Shown: one piece after another, positions 35,507 to 42,963 of the stretch | Layout of the letters: every line of letters begins with the position of its first letter | Numbering within the stretch: position 1 is the first letter of the stretch | Source of the DNA: Bryobacterales bacterium | GTDB lineage: Bacteria > Acidobacteriota > Terriglobia > Bryobacterales > UBA6623 | NCBI GenBank assembly: GCA_022826925.1 | Contig: JAJDTX010000025.1 | Coordinates: 1 to 64,000 of the forward strand | Direction of reading: 5' to 3' | Length of the DNA: 64,000 nucleotides | The notes under the pieces: generated by a model | Seen by the model: only the letters and a program-made list of their open reading frames with translations | The model's database searches: none | Told to the model about the DNA's origin: nothing | Position numbers and translations under genes: made by a program

Positions 35507-36244
35507 ATGACACGCCACAGTATTCCCGCACTCTGCCTAGCCCTCTTCTTGCTGGTTGGCTTGCCCCCGACGCTGACCGGTGCAGAGGACGAGCAACTCA
35601 CACGCATCTACCGCCCGAAGCACGCACAGGCCGACGTACTGGCAAGGCTGGTGAGCCAGTCTGGACCGTTGGTCAGGGCAGACCCAGCGCTAGGCGTGGT
35701 GCTCGTTCAAGGACGCCCTGCGCAAGTTTCCATGGTCATCGAGACGCTCGCCGAAGTAGACACGCCGCAGCCAGATCCAGCGCCGGCAGATCCAGCACCG
35801 GCAGACGTGGTCCTTGACCTCCACCTCGTGGGCGCATTCCATAGCGAGGCAGACTCGTCCGCCGCACCGGAACCGGTGCAAGAGGCCATCGACGAGATCC
35901 GGGACACCTTCCCGTTCGCGTCGTACCAACTGCTGGAGTCCCTGACTGTTCGCACCAGTCCCGACGGCCGCATCGCTTCCGTCAGAGGCCAAATCCAGAG
36001 CCAGGACCGGGTGGACTACAGCGCAATGCTCCTCCTAGCCGACGAGCTCCCTAAGCCGGAGGCGATCAAGTTGAGCTTGGTCAAGCTCGAGCTCAGCCGA
36101 ACTGACTCAGCTTCAGGTAAAGAAACGGCGCAAATTGAGACTCAACTCACAGCGGCACACGGCAAGACACTGGTCGTCGGCAAGGCGGGAGTGCGGGGCA
36201 TTGCGGACGGAATCTTCCTGCTGCTGACGGCGCGCCTCGAGTAG
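35507..36244 (+). CDS. secreted protein with secretin-N (NolW)-like domain
   Basis: A very strong ribosome site (AAGGAGGT) precedes ATG 35507, ten bases after the anti-sigma stop. The 245-residue product has a signal peptide (about 1-25). The next 60 residues, IYRPKHAQADVLARLV to GRPAQVSMVIETLAEVD, follow the secretin N1/NolW pattern (short repeats of helix, strand VQG, helix ending in LAEVD). A PDPAPADPAPAD linker encoded by two 15-bp tandem repeats leads to a second unrecognised domain. No secretin pore domain is present. It may be the sensor or effector of the sigma/anti-sigma pair. Confidence 0.65.
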   Translation: MTRHSIPALCLALFLLVGLPPTLTGAEDEQLTRIYRPKHAQADVLARLVSQSGPLVRADPALGVVLVQGRPAQVSMVIETLAEVDTPQPDPAPADPAPADVVLDLHLVGAFHSEADSSAAPEPVQEAIDEIRDTFPFASYQLLESLTVRTSPDGRIASVRGQIQSQDRVDYSAMLLLADELPKPEAIKLSLVKLELSRTDSASGKETAQIETQLTAAHGKTLVVGKAGVRGIADGIFLLLTARLE

Positions 36245-36382
36245 TATCCGGCGCCAGAAGCGCACATCGCTAGTCGTTCAAGCTGGCACGCTCGGAACAC
36301 GGCCCGCCGGGCGGAACCCGGAGTTCACTGGGACCTGTAACTCGCTGCAGCACCAAGGCCCGGCGTTACACTGCGGGCGAGA

Positions 36383-37750
36383 TCAGGTCAGGATGTCCTT
36401 GACCACGTGGCCGTGCACGTCGGTCAGCCGGAAGTCGCGCCCGGCGTGGCGGTAGGTAAGCCGCTCGTGGTCCATGCCGAGCCGGTCCAAGATGGTCGCC
36501 TGGAAATCATGCACCGTCACCGGATTCTCGGCGATGCCAAAGCCCATCTCGTCACTGGACCCGTACACCACGCCGCCCTTGACTCCGCCGCCAGCCAGCC
36601 AAGAGCTGTAGACCTTGGCGTGGTGCCCGCGTCCTTCGGCACCAGGCGAGGGGCAGGTCGGCGTGCGCCCGAACTCCGTCGTCCATACCACGAGGGTGTC
36701 GTCCAACATGCCGCGCGACTTCAGATCCCGGATTAGTGCTCCGATTGGCTGGTCGACGTTCTTGGCCATGCGGTTGTAGTTCGTCATCTTGGCGTGCGTG
36801 TCCCAGTTGTGGTCGATGGCCGTGCCGCCATCGATCAGCTCGACGAAGCGAACGCCTCGCTCGACCAGCCGCCGTGCCACTATGCACTGCCAAGCGAAGC
36901 CATCGGTGCTGCCGCGCTCGAGCCCGTACATGTTCAGGGTTGCGTCAGACTCCTTCGTGAGGTCGAACGCTTCGGGCGCTTCCACCTGCATGCCGAACGC
37001 CGTCTCGAACGACTTGATGCGGGCCGACAAGTTGGTGTCCCGCTCGCGTCCCTGCAAGTGCTGCCGGTTGAAGTACTCCAGCAGGTCCAGCTCGGTGCGT
37101 TGCTGGTTGCTGGATGTCCGCTGGCTCATGTGCGCGATCGGCTCGTCACCCGGCACGATGCGCGTGCCCTGGTGCAGCACTGGCAAGAAGTCCGACCCCC
37201 AGACCTGGCCGCCCGCATATGGAATCTCGGGTGCGATCACCATGAACGACGGCAGGTTCTGGTTAAGCGTGCCCAACCCGTAGCTCACCCACGAGCCGAT
37301 GCTGGGCCGGTTGAACGTCGCCGATCCGGTGTGAATCCCCAGAGTCGCGCCGAAGTGATCCCCGTTGATGTTGGTCATCGAGCGCACGACCGCAATGTCG
37401 TCGATGACCTCGCCGGTGTGCGGGAACAAGTCGCTGACTTCAATGCCGCTCTGGCCGTATGGCCGGAATTCCCAATCCGCTCCCTTGTAGACGCGGTTCT
37501 TGCTGTGCCGCTGGTCGTGGTTCTGCCGCAGGAAGGGCTTGGGATCGAACGTGTCCACGTGCGACACGCCCCCCGTCATGAACAGGAAGATGACCTGCTT
37601 GGCCTTGGCCGGGTAGTGCGGTTTCTTCGGGCTGAGCGGATCAGCCGCAGTCGAGCCCAGCATTTCCGACAGCAGGCCGGGCAGCAGCAGGCCGCCACCG
37701 GCGAGCGAGCGGATCGTCTGGCGTCGATTCAATCCTCGGGCACGCAACAT
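36383..37750 (-). CDS. DUF1501-family Tat-exported protein
   Basis: The 455-residue product begins RGLNRRQTIRSLAGGGLLLPG, a Tat signal, then VIFLFMTGGVSHVDTFDPKP, the DUF1501 signature. Further family marks are NGDHFGATLGIHTG, IDGGTAIDHNWDTH, TEFGRTPTCPS and the C-terminal QATILDRLGMDHERLTY. DUF1501 proteins belong to the alkaline-phosphatase/sulfatase-like fold and in Planctomycetes sit next to DUF1549/DUF1553 cytochrome proteins. No such partner is here. The substrate is unknown. The gene is divergent from yhhQ with 33 bases between the starts. Confidence 0.9.
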   Translation of the reverse strand: MLRARGLNRRQTIRSLAGGGLLLPGLLSEMLGSTAADPLSPKKPHYPAKAKQVIFLFMTGGVSHVDTFDPKPFLRQNHDQRHSKNRVYKGADWEFRPYGQSGIEVSDLFPHTGEVIDDIAVVRSMTNINGDHFGATLGIHTGSATFNRPSIGSWVSYGLGTLNQNLPSFMVIAPEIPYAGGQVWGSDFLPVLHQGTRIVPGDEPIAHMSQRTSSNQQRTELDLLEYFNRQHLQGRERDTNLSARIKSFETAFGMQVEAPEAFDLTKESDATLNMYGLERGSTDGFAWQCIVARRLVERGVRFVELIDGGTAIDHNWDTHAKMTNYNRMAKNVDQPIGALIRDLKSRGMLDDTLVVWTTEFGRTPTCPSPGAEGRGHHAKVYSSWLAGGGVKGGVVYGSSDEMGFGIAENPVTVHDFQATILDRLGMDHERLTYRHAGRDFRLTDVHGHVVKDILT

Positions 37751-37783
37751 GGCACTCTAATGGTACCGCCGAAGGGCAATCGC

Positions 37784-38464
37784 ATGAAGCGTTTCGACTA
37801 CGTGTTCCTCATCTTGTCTGGATTCTTCCTCTCCAGCCTGGTCCTAGCGAACACTTTCGTCTTCAAGTTCCTCGACGTACCGCTGCCGATCATCGGCGTG
37901 GCCACGATCAGTTTGGGCGTGCTGCCCTACCCGATCACCTTCCTATGCACCGACCTCATCAGCGAGCTGTACGGTAAGCAGCGCGCCAATGCGATCGTGC
38001 TCACCGGAGCCGCAGTATCGGTATACATGCTGGTGCTGCTGCAGATCGGACGAGTGCTGCCGGTGTCTCATTTGCAGGAACCTGTCATCCAAGACCATTA
38101 CATGGCGGTCTTCGGCCAGAGCGCTCGCGCAATCTTCGCCAGCATGGTGGCCTATCTGCTCGCGCAATTCATCGATGTCCGTCTATACCACTTCTGGCGC
38201 AAGCTCACTGACGGCCGGCACCTGTGGCTGCGCAACAACGCTTCGACCATGCTGAGCCAGTTCATCGACACGACCGCAGTGGTGACGATCTTGTTCTATG
38301 GTGTTTGGTCGTGGTCCGAGATCACAGCGGTGATCATCGCCAGCTATGTCTTCAAACTGCTGGTCGCAGCTACGGATACGCCCTTGATGTACTTGGGCAC
38401 TTGGCTGTTCGCGGACATCCGGGAGGAGTCCCGTAGGCGCGGGCTGATCCACGAGTCGGCCTAA
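37784..38464 (+). CDS. yhhQ: queuosine precursor transporter, YhhQ/VUT family
   Basis: I start at ATG 37784 with GAAGGG seven bases upstream; ATG 37760 is possible. The 226-residue protein has six helices and the family marks SSLVLANTFVFKFLDVP, LPYPITFLCTDLISELYGK and the late NNASTMLSQFIDTTAVV. This family imports 7-cyano-7-deazaguanine or related precursors for queuosine tRNA modification. No queuosine genes or PreQ1 riboswitch are visible nearby. It is convergent with the ABM gene. Confidence 0.9.
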   Translation: MKRFDYVFLILSGFFLSSLVLANTFVFKFLDVPLPIIGVATISLGVLPYPITFLCTDLISELYGKQRANAIVLTGAAVSVYMLVLLQIGRVLPVSHLQEPVIQDHYMAVFGQSARAIFASMVAYLLAQFIDVRLYHFWRKLTDGRHLWLRNNASTMLSQFIDTTAVVTILFYGVWSWSEITAVIIASYVFKLLVAATDTPLMYLGTWLFADIREESRRRGLIHESA

Positions 38465-38465
38465 A

Positions 38466-38480
38466 GCGGCCGCAGGCCGC
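38466..38480. terminator. tight hairpin between convergent genes
   Basis: GCGGCC at 38466-38471 pairs with GGCCGC at 38475-38480 around a three-base loop, directly after the yhhQ stop and eight bases from the end of the convergent gene. There is no T-tract. It is a candidate bidirectional terminator only. Confidence 0.35.
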
Positions 38481-38487
38481 CACCGGA

Positions 38488-38793
38488 TCAGGCGTCTTCG
38501 ACGACTTGCAGCGTCATGCCCTCGACGAGGTGCCCGGCCTTCTTGCGGAAAGCTACCATGTGCGGCGCCCGGCCATGGGCTTGCAAGGCTTCCATGCTTT
38601 CCCACTGCTCGACAACCATCATCCGCTGGGGGTCAAGCGCCTGAGTCTTCCAACCCGTATCGGCATCAACGCACGGGGAGTACTGGACACAGCCGTCCTC
38701 GGCCAGCACGTTCGGCACGTTCTCCTTAAAAAGCGCTACGTACTCGTCCAAGGCCCCCTCTTTGACGCGGATTGATGCGATGACGTGAATCAT
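38488..38793 (-). CDS. antibiotic biosynthesis monooxygenase (ABM) domain protein
   Basis: The start is placed at ATG 38793 because MIHVIASIRVKEGALDEY is the usual first strand and helix of ABM proteins. The 101-residue product continues with AEDGCVQYSPCVD, MMVVEQWESMEALQAH and a final VVEDA strand, a dimeric ferredoxin-like fold. Members such as YgiN are small cofactor-independent quinol monooxygenases. The substrate is unknown. It is a single gene, convergent with yhhQ. Confidence 0.85.
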   Translation of the reverse strand: MIHVIASIRVKEGALDEYVALFKENVPNVLAEDGCVQYSPCVDADTGWKTQALDPQRMMVVEQWESMEALQAHGRAPHMVAFRKKAGHLVEGMTLQVVEDA

Positions 38794-39112
38794 GGTCTCC
38801 ACATTGTCGCAAGGGGACGGGTCCGGCACTGCATCCTAGACTCTCGACTCTTGCCCTAGGCCGCTAGATGCGAATCCATCGCTCTTTCGGGCCGCAACTA
38901 AGAGATAGAGGCGGGTAGGTAATCGCCCGTTCGAGACGTCAGCGACGATACGATACTAGCGATGCGGTCCGCACGATCGTTGAGTTGGGGTCCGGCTGCG
39001 AACGCGGGCACGGTAGGGCACCCGTGCAATGCGGTCGCGGCCTGATCGCTCGCGGAGCATGGAGCATAGGAACTAACACGCCGACGCTAGGCATCGACCG
39101 CTTCCGGACGCC
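38794..39112. other. 319-bp divergent spacer without recognised features
   Basis: The stretch separates the leftward ABM gene from the rightward hypothetical gene at 39113. I see no coding potential with a ribosome site, no strong hairpin with a T-tract and no convincing promoter pair. ACGATACGATACTAG near 38945 is the only AT-richer patch. Confidence 0.4.
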
Positions 39113-40399
39113 ATGCAGAACTACAGTCCAGCAATCAAGCGTCTGATCGATGGCGGCCTCTTCGAGCGCCTCCCCGCGACCTTCGCCGTCTACTCCCTCG
39201 ATCGCATCAGGGACTGGCAGCGTCTCTTCCCTGCCGAACAGGGCTATTTCGAGAGGTTGTTCGGCCTGTTGGAGCGATCCTCCGACGAAGCTGTCGCAGA
39301 ACTGTTCGACCCCTTGCGGCAGGTCGAGCAGAAGATGGACATCCGCGGGGGAATCTGGAAGACCAAGGACTTCACGCTTGAGCACGTGGACTTCCTGCAG
39401 CGCAATCGCCACCTCGCCGAATGGCGCCAGGCCATCGCCGGTATCTTCGCCCGGATCGACCCATTGCTCGACGCCGAGGTGGCCCGCGCCGGCAAGCCCC
39501 GCTTGGTGGCAGTCGTCTCTCCGGCCGAGCTGCCGATGGGACCGGACCGGATGTGGACGCGGATCCGCGATCGCGGGCGCGTCGTGCCGCTAGCGCTGGC
39601 CGAAGATGCGCCGCTGCGCGACTACCTCGCCCGCCTGTTGAGCGGGGCGGCGCTGGCCGGGCAGCGTCCCAGCATCTTCGACCTCTACGGCGAGCAACGC
39701 TCCGAAAGCCAGTTTGACACCTGGGTGGTGGAGGCTTCTGACCCGCTCATGCGCCTGGCCCGGGGGTTCGCCGGCTGGACCGGCCTGAGCTTCGACCGCA
39801 TGGCCGATCTGCGCGAGGCGCTGATGAAGGATGTCAACGAACTGGTCACCCAAGAGAAGATTCCCGGGCCCCGTCAGCTGGGCGAGCGCCTGCAGAAGAT
39901 GAATCCGGGAGCCCTACGACGGGCCGCTGGACGCGATCCGGTCATGCAGGACTTCCTCCAATCGGTCCTGCTCAACGGCAACGGCACGCTGCTGATCAAC
40001 AACACGTTCGTCGAATGGGCCTCCTTGCAGGCCATCCGGCGGGCGCGCCCTTCGGTGTTGCTCGCCTCGTTCGGGATCCGCAACAAGGTCAAGCCGTTCA
40101 GCAGCCTGCTGATCTATTCCGACCAAGAGGAGACCAACCCGATTCCGACGCAAGCAGACATGCTGGGCTCGTACGTCGACTTGGAGGTGTTCTACCAGTA
40201 CATCTGGCAGGAATGCGAGAAATACGCCGAGTACCGGCGGAACACGGCGTATCTCTTCATCGGCACGGGCATGGACGCATTGTTCGCGATCGCGCCTCCG
40301 GATTTCCCGCTGTTCGCCTCGGACGCGCCCCGAGAGCCCGAGGAAGTTTTCCTGAGTTGCGCCGCCTGGCTGGGGCTCGATCCGCGCGCTGCCGGCTGA
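39113..40399 (+). CDS. conserved-looking hypothetical cytoplasmic protein
   Basis: The 428-residue product has no signal peptide or membrane helix. Codon use and the absence of stops match its neighbours, so it is a real gene. Visible features are a helical N-terminus (QNYSPAIKRLIDGGLFERLP), a strand-rich middle with LVAVVSPAELPMGPDRMWTRI, NGNGTLLINNTFVEWASLQA and a C-terminal AYLFIGTGMDALFAIAPPDF. I do not recognise the family. The start ATG 39113 has no clear ribosome site. No partner gene is adjacent. Confidence 0.65.
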   Translation: MQNYSPAIKRLIDGGLFERLPATFAVYSLDRIRDWQRLFPAEQGYFERLFGLLERSSDEAVAELFDPLRQVEQKMDIRGGIWKTKDFTLEHVDFLQRNRHLAEWRQAIAGIFARIDPLLDAEVARAGKPRLVAVVSPAELPMGPDRMWTRIRDRGRVVPLALAEDAPLRDYLARLLSGAALAGQRPSIFDLYGEQRSESQFDTWVVEASDPLMRLARGFAGWTGLSFDRMADLREALMKDVNELVTQEKIPGPRQLGERLQKMNPGALRRAAGRDPVMQDFLQSVLLNGNGTLLINNTFVEWASLQAIRRARPSVLLASFGIRNKVKPFSSLLIYSDQEETNPIPTQADMLGSYVDLEVFYQYIWQECEKYAEYRRNTAYLFIGTGMDALFAIAPPDFPLFASDAPREPEEVFLSCAAWLGLDPRAAG

Positions 40400-40484
40400 G
40401 CGATCGTGCCGGCGGAAGCGGCGCGCGCTGCGATTCCCGCTAGCGATCAAGAACAAGCCTGCATGTCGAAGGGTGATCTCGATC

Positions 40485-40515
40485 TTGACATTAGCCAAGG
40501 TCCGTTCAAGACAAT
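40485..40515 (+). promoter_or_regulatory. promoter of the zeta-type kinase gene
   Basis: A perfect TTGACA at 40485-40490 is followed at 19 bases by GACAAT (40510-40515). Transcription would start near 40522, which excludes the in-frame GTG 40473 and favours ATG 40536 or 40557 as the start of the next gene. Confidence 0.45.
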
Positions 40516-40556
40516 CCTCGCAGACCGTACGGGAGATGTGGGTGGACAATAAGGGC

Positions 40557-41339
40557 ATGTCCGAACTGCTAGATCCGCGCCCGGTATTTACCATCGTCAT
40601 GGGTTGCAACGGAGTCGGCAAGAGTGCTTGGAAGCGCAAGAACTACGACCTGCTGCCGAGCCGCTATTTCGATCAAGACTCGGTCGCCGGCGGCATCGGA
40701 GACTGGAACAGCCCGGAGGCACGCGCCCGGACGCGAGTGTACGTCGACGCCCAGATCGCGGAATCGATCGACCAGCGGCTGGACTTCGGCACGGAAAGCA
40801 CCTATTCCGGTCAGCCCGGCCCGGCCCTCGTGGAGCGCGCGATCAAGGCAGGCTACCGCATCGAAGGGGTATACTTCGGCACCAACGACCCGCAGATCAA
40901 CATCGACAGAATCGAACATCGGGTGTTTGCTGGCACCGGACACATGGTCGACCCAAAACGGATTCCCGAACGCTGGAGGTACTCTCTGTCCAACCTACGC
41001 CGCTCGGCGGAGCGATTTGACTTGCTTCGGCTCCTCGACAATTCCGAGCACGACGAGTACCACCTTCCCAGACCGGTCGAGCAGTGCCAACTGGAGCGGG
41101 GAACGGTTGCCTGGCAGATAGAAGCGCCGGTCCCATGGTGCATGAACTGGCTGCAGGGACTGGCCCAGAGACAGGCCGAACTGGCACGCCACGAAGCCAA
41201 GCGCGCACGTCGCACGTCGTCAGCCCGGCCTGACAAGCCGCTCCTTGCCGACTACGGCACTGGCGAGACCGTTGGGCGGCTGCAGGAGGACCGCGAGGAT
41301 CCCGAGCCGGACCGCAGCAACTATGAATTCAGCCGGTAG
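40557..41339 (+). CDS. zeta-toxin-family P-loop kinase, orphan
   Basis: The 260-residue product (start at ATG 40557, or 40536) has a Walker A loop at about residues 16-24 (GCNGVGKSA), followed by FDQDSVAGGIG and TESTYSGQPG, the substrate-loop pattern of zeta toxins and related AAA_33 proteins. Later GYRIEGVYFGTNDPQINIDR and VDPKRIPERWRYSLSNL correspond to the LID arginines and C-terminal helices. Zeta toxins phosphorylate UDP-N-acetylglucosamine and block wall synthesis. No epsilon-type antitoxin is next to it, and a charged tail of about 80 residues follows the kinase core, so it may be self-controlled or have another substrate. Confidence 0.8.
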   Translation: MSELLDPRPVFTIVMGCNGVGKSAWKRKNYDLLPSRYFDQDSVAGGIGDWNSPEARARTRVYVDAQIAESIDQRLDFGTESTYSGQPGPALVERAIKAGYRIEGVYFGTNDPQINIDRIEHRVFAGTGHMVDPKRIPERWRYSLSNLRRSAERFDLLRLLDNSEHDEYHLPRPVEQCQLERGTVAWQIEAPVPWCMNWLQGLAQRQAELARHEAKRARRTSSARPDKPLLADYGTGETVGRLQEDREDPEPDRSNYEFSR

Positions 41340-41427
41340 GGACACATGCCCCCAGAAACTCCCGCGCAGCTAGCATCCCCAGTCGAAGTCGTGCGGCGAT
41401 CTGTAGGGGCCGCGCTTAGCAGACCAT

Positions 41428-41451
41428 CGGGAGGCGAGCGCGAGCCTCCCG
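41428..41451. terminator. GC-rich hairpin after the zeta-type gene
   Basis: CGGGAGGC (41428-41435) pairs perfectly with GCCTCCCG (41444-41451) around an eight-base loop, 89 bases after the gene. There is no T-tract. It may end the upstream transcript or stabilise its 3' end. Confidence 0.35.
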
Positions 41452-41571
41452 AACCGTGCCCAGGACTCCGGGGCACCGTGCCGGATTCGTCCGTAACTGG
41501 CTTCCATCGGGAACCGGATTCTCGCTGAAGATGGGCTGCCGAGCGAAGGGCACTTAGCCGGGATTCTTTCA

Positions 41572-41598
41572 GTAAGTCATTTTCTGCAAATCACTTAC
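41572..41598. promoter_or_regulatory. 27-bp AT-rich inverted repeat, possible operator
   Basis: GTAAGT-c-ATTT (41572-41582) and AAAT-c-ACTTAC (41588-41598) are inverted copies with one C-C mismatch and a five-base centre TCTGC. The site is far richer in A+T than its surroundings and lies 20 bases before the -35 region of the next promoter, in a position suited to an activator. I do not recognise the binding protein. Confidence 0.45.
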
Positions 41599-41617
41599 AG
41601 AGATTCAGCACTGTGCC

Positions 41618-41647
41618 CTGCCACGCCTTTCCCTAGCACACTATAAT
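41618..41647 (+). promoter_or_regulatory. promoter of the small protein-TPR-CRTAC1 operon
   Basis: CTGCCA at 41618-41623 and a perfect TATAAT at 41642-41647 are 18 bases apart. Transcription would start near 41654, just before GTG 41655 and 13 bases before ATG 41667. Confidence 0.6.
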
Positions 41648-41666
41648 CCCCACAGTGAAGGTAACG

Positions 41667-41951
41667 ATGACAGCGCTTCGCGAGGCAGCGCTGAAGCTGC
41701 CGGTCGTCGTTCTGGCTCTCGGCGCAGGGGCGACAACCACTGGGAACGCAGAGGCAGAGGCTCGGCTGCTCCGGGACATCGAGCAATCCGGACGCCTGGG
41801 CTTGATCGGCGTAAGCGCATCCGAGCGGCTCAAGCCCATCGGCCGGCTCGCGCCGGGAGACCCGCCAATGCTGGCCTTCCGGTACTTGGAAGACCGCCGC
41901 CGCCACCGCTTTGGCGAGTTGGACCTGATGATGGACGATGCCGGCCACTAG
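41667..41951 (+). CDS. small hypothetical protein heading the TPR-CRTAC1 operon
   Basis: I choose ATG 41667 (GAAGG five bases upstream); GTG 41655 in the same frame would give a leaderless start. The 94-residue product has a hydrophobic stretch LPVVVLALGAGATTT near the N-terminus that may be a weak signal or anchor, then a charged region with RLLRDIEQSGRLGLIG and a C-terminal LAFRYLEDRRRHRFGELDL. I do not recognise it. Its stop lies inside the next gene (14-base overlap), so it is translated with the TPR protein. Confidence 0.6.
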   Translation: MTALREAALKLPVVVLALGAGATTTGNAEAEARLLRDIEQSGRLGLIGVSASERLKPIGRLAPGDPPMLAFRYLEDRRRHRFGELDLMMDDAGH

Positions 41952-42963
41952 GGGCCAACTGACTGTCGCGGCAGGGCTGGCGTGCCTAGTCTCGGCCGGA
42001 CTGCCCGCACTGGCTGACCAGCCCTTCGAGGATGGCCTGCGGCATTTCGGCTCCGGGGAATACGCTGCCGCGAAGCAGCGCTTCGCAGCGTCCTCGGATC
42101 AGCGCGCACCCACGCTGGAAGCGATCGTCGATGCTTCGTTGGGCCAGTGCGCGGAAGCCATGGAGCGTCTCGAAGCGGCGGACAGGCAGGACCGGACCGT
42201 CGCCAAGCTGGCAGGACTGGCGATGGCGCGCTGCGCCATCGCAGAAAAGCGATTTGACGCCGCTTTTACCGCTCTCGGAGGCATCCCCGCCGAACTCTCC
42301 GACGACCCCGACGTGCTATACGAGACCGCCAGGCTGTACTTGAAGGGCTGGAACGAGGCGGTCGAGGCGATGTTTGCATCCGCCCCGGCATCGTTCCGAG
42401 TGAACCAGCTCTCGGCCGAGATCTTCGAAATCCAAGGGCGCTACGACGACGCTGTTCGCGAGTATCGCAAGGCCATCGAGAAAGCGCCCGGAACATTGAA
42501 CCTGCACTACCGCTTGGGCCGCGCCCTGCTGATGCGCTCCCACGAGCCGCAGGCGCTCACCGAGGCCTTGGAAGAATTCCGCGCCGAGCTAGAACTCAAC
42601 CCTAGAGACGCGGTGGCGGAATTTCAAGTCGGCCAGATCCTCCAGGTGCTGGGCCGACCATCCCAAGCGCTGCTGCACTTCGAGCGAGCCGTCTCGCTCG
42701 ACAGCGAGTTCCCCGAAGCGCTGGTCGCGCTAGCGAAGGAACGCTCTCGCCTGGAACTGTACGACGAGGCAATCGCCCTGCTCGAGCGCGCGCTAGCCCT
42801 GCATCCCGCGAGCGAGCCCGCGCATTACAGCCTGATGCTGGCATATCGCAATGCGGGTCGGCGCGAGGACGCCCGCCGCGTCCAGCGAGCGCTGGAAGAG
42901 CTGCAGGCCCCGTCCGAAGGCGAGTTCAGCGATTTTCTCAAGCGTATCGGCGAGGCGCCGTGA
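41938..42963 (+). CDS. secreted TPR-repeat protein
   Basis: The 341-residue product has a signal peptide ending about residue 26 (LPALADQPF). At least four tetratricopeptide units are visible, for example DDAVREYRKAIEKAPGTLNL, YRLGRALLMRSHEPQALTEA and DEAIALLERALALHPASEP. TPR domains mediate protein binding; here the likely partner is the CRTAC1 protein encoded next, whose GTG overlaps this stop by four bases. The gene begins inside the preceding small gene. The same TPR-CRTAC1 association is frequent in Acidobacteria. Confidence 0.82.
   Translation: MPATRGQLTVAAGLACLVSAGLPALADQPFEDGLRHFGSGEYAAAKQRFAASSDQRAPTLEAIVDASLGQCAEAMERLEAADRQDRTVAKLAGLAMARCAIAEKRFDAAFTALGGIPAELSDDPDVLYETARLYLKGWNEAVEAMFASAPASFRVNQLSAEIFEIQGRYDDAVREYRKAIEKAPGTLNLHYRLGRALLMRSHEPQALTEALEEFRAELELNPRDAVAEFQVGQILQVLGRPSQALLHFERAVSLDSEFPEALVALAKERSRLELYDEAIALLERALALHPASEPAHYSLMLAYRNAGRREDARRVQRALEELQAPSEGEFSDFLKRIGEAP

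Noticed and set aside
35772-35801. Two 15-bp tandem repeats inside the secretin-N-like gene
   Set aside because: They encode the Pro-Ala-Asp linker within a coding frame and need no separate explanation as a repeat element.
41602-41948. A minus-strand frame across the small protein gene
   Set aside because: It would be transcribed against a good TATAAT promoter and has no recognisable features.
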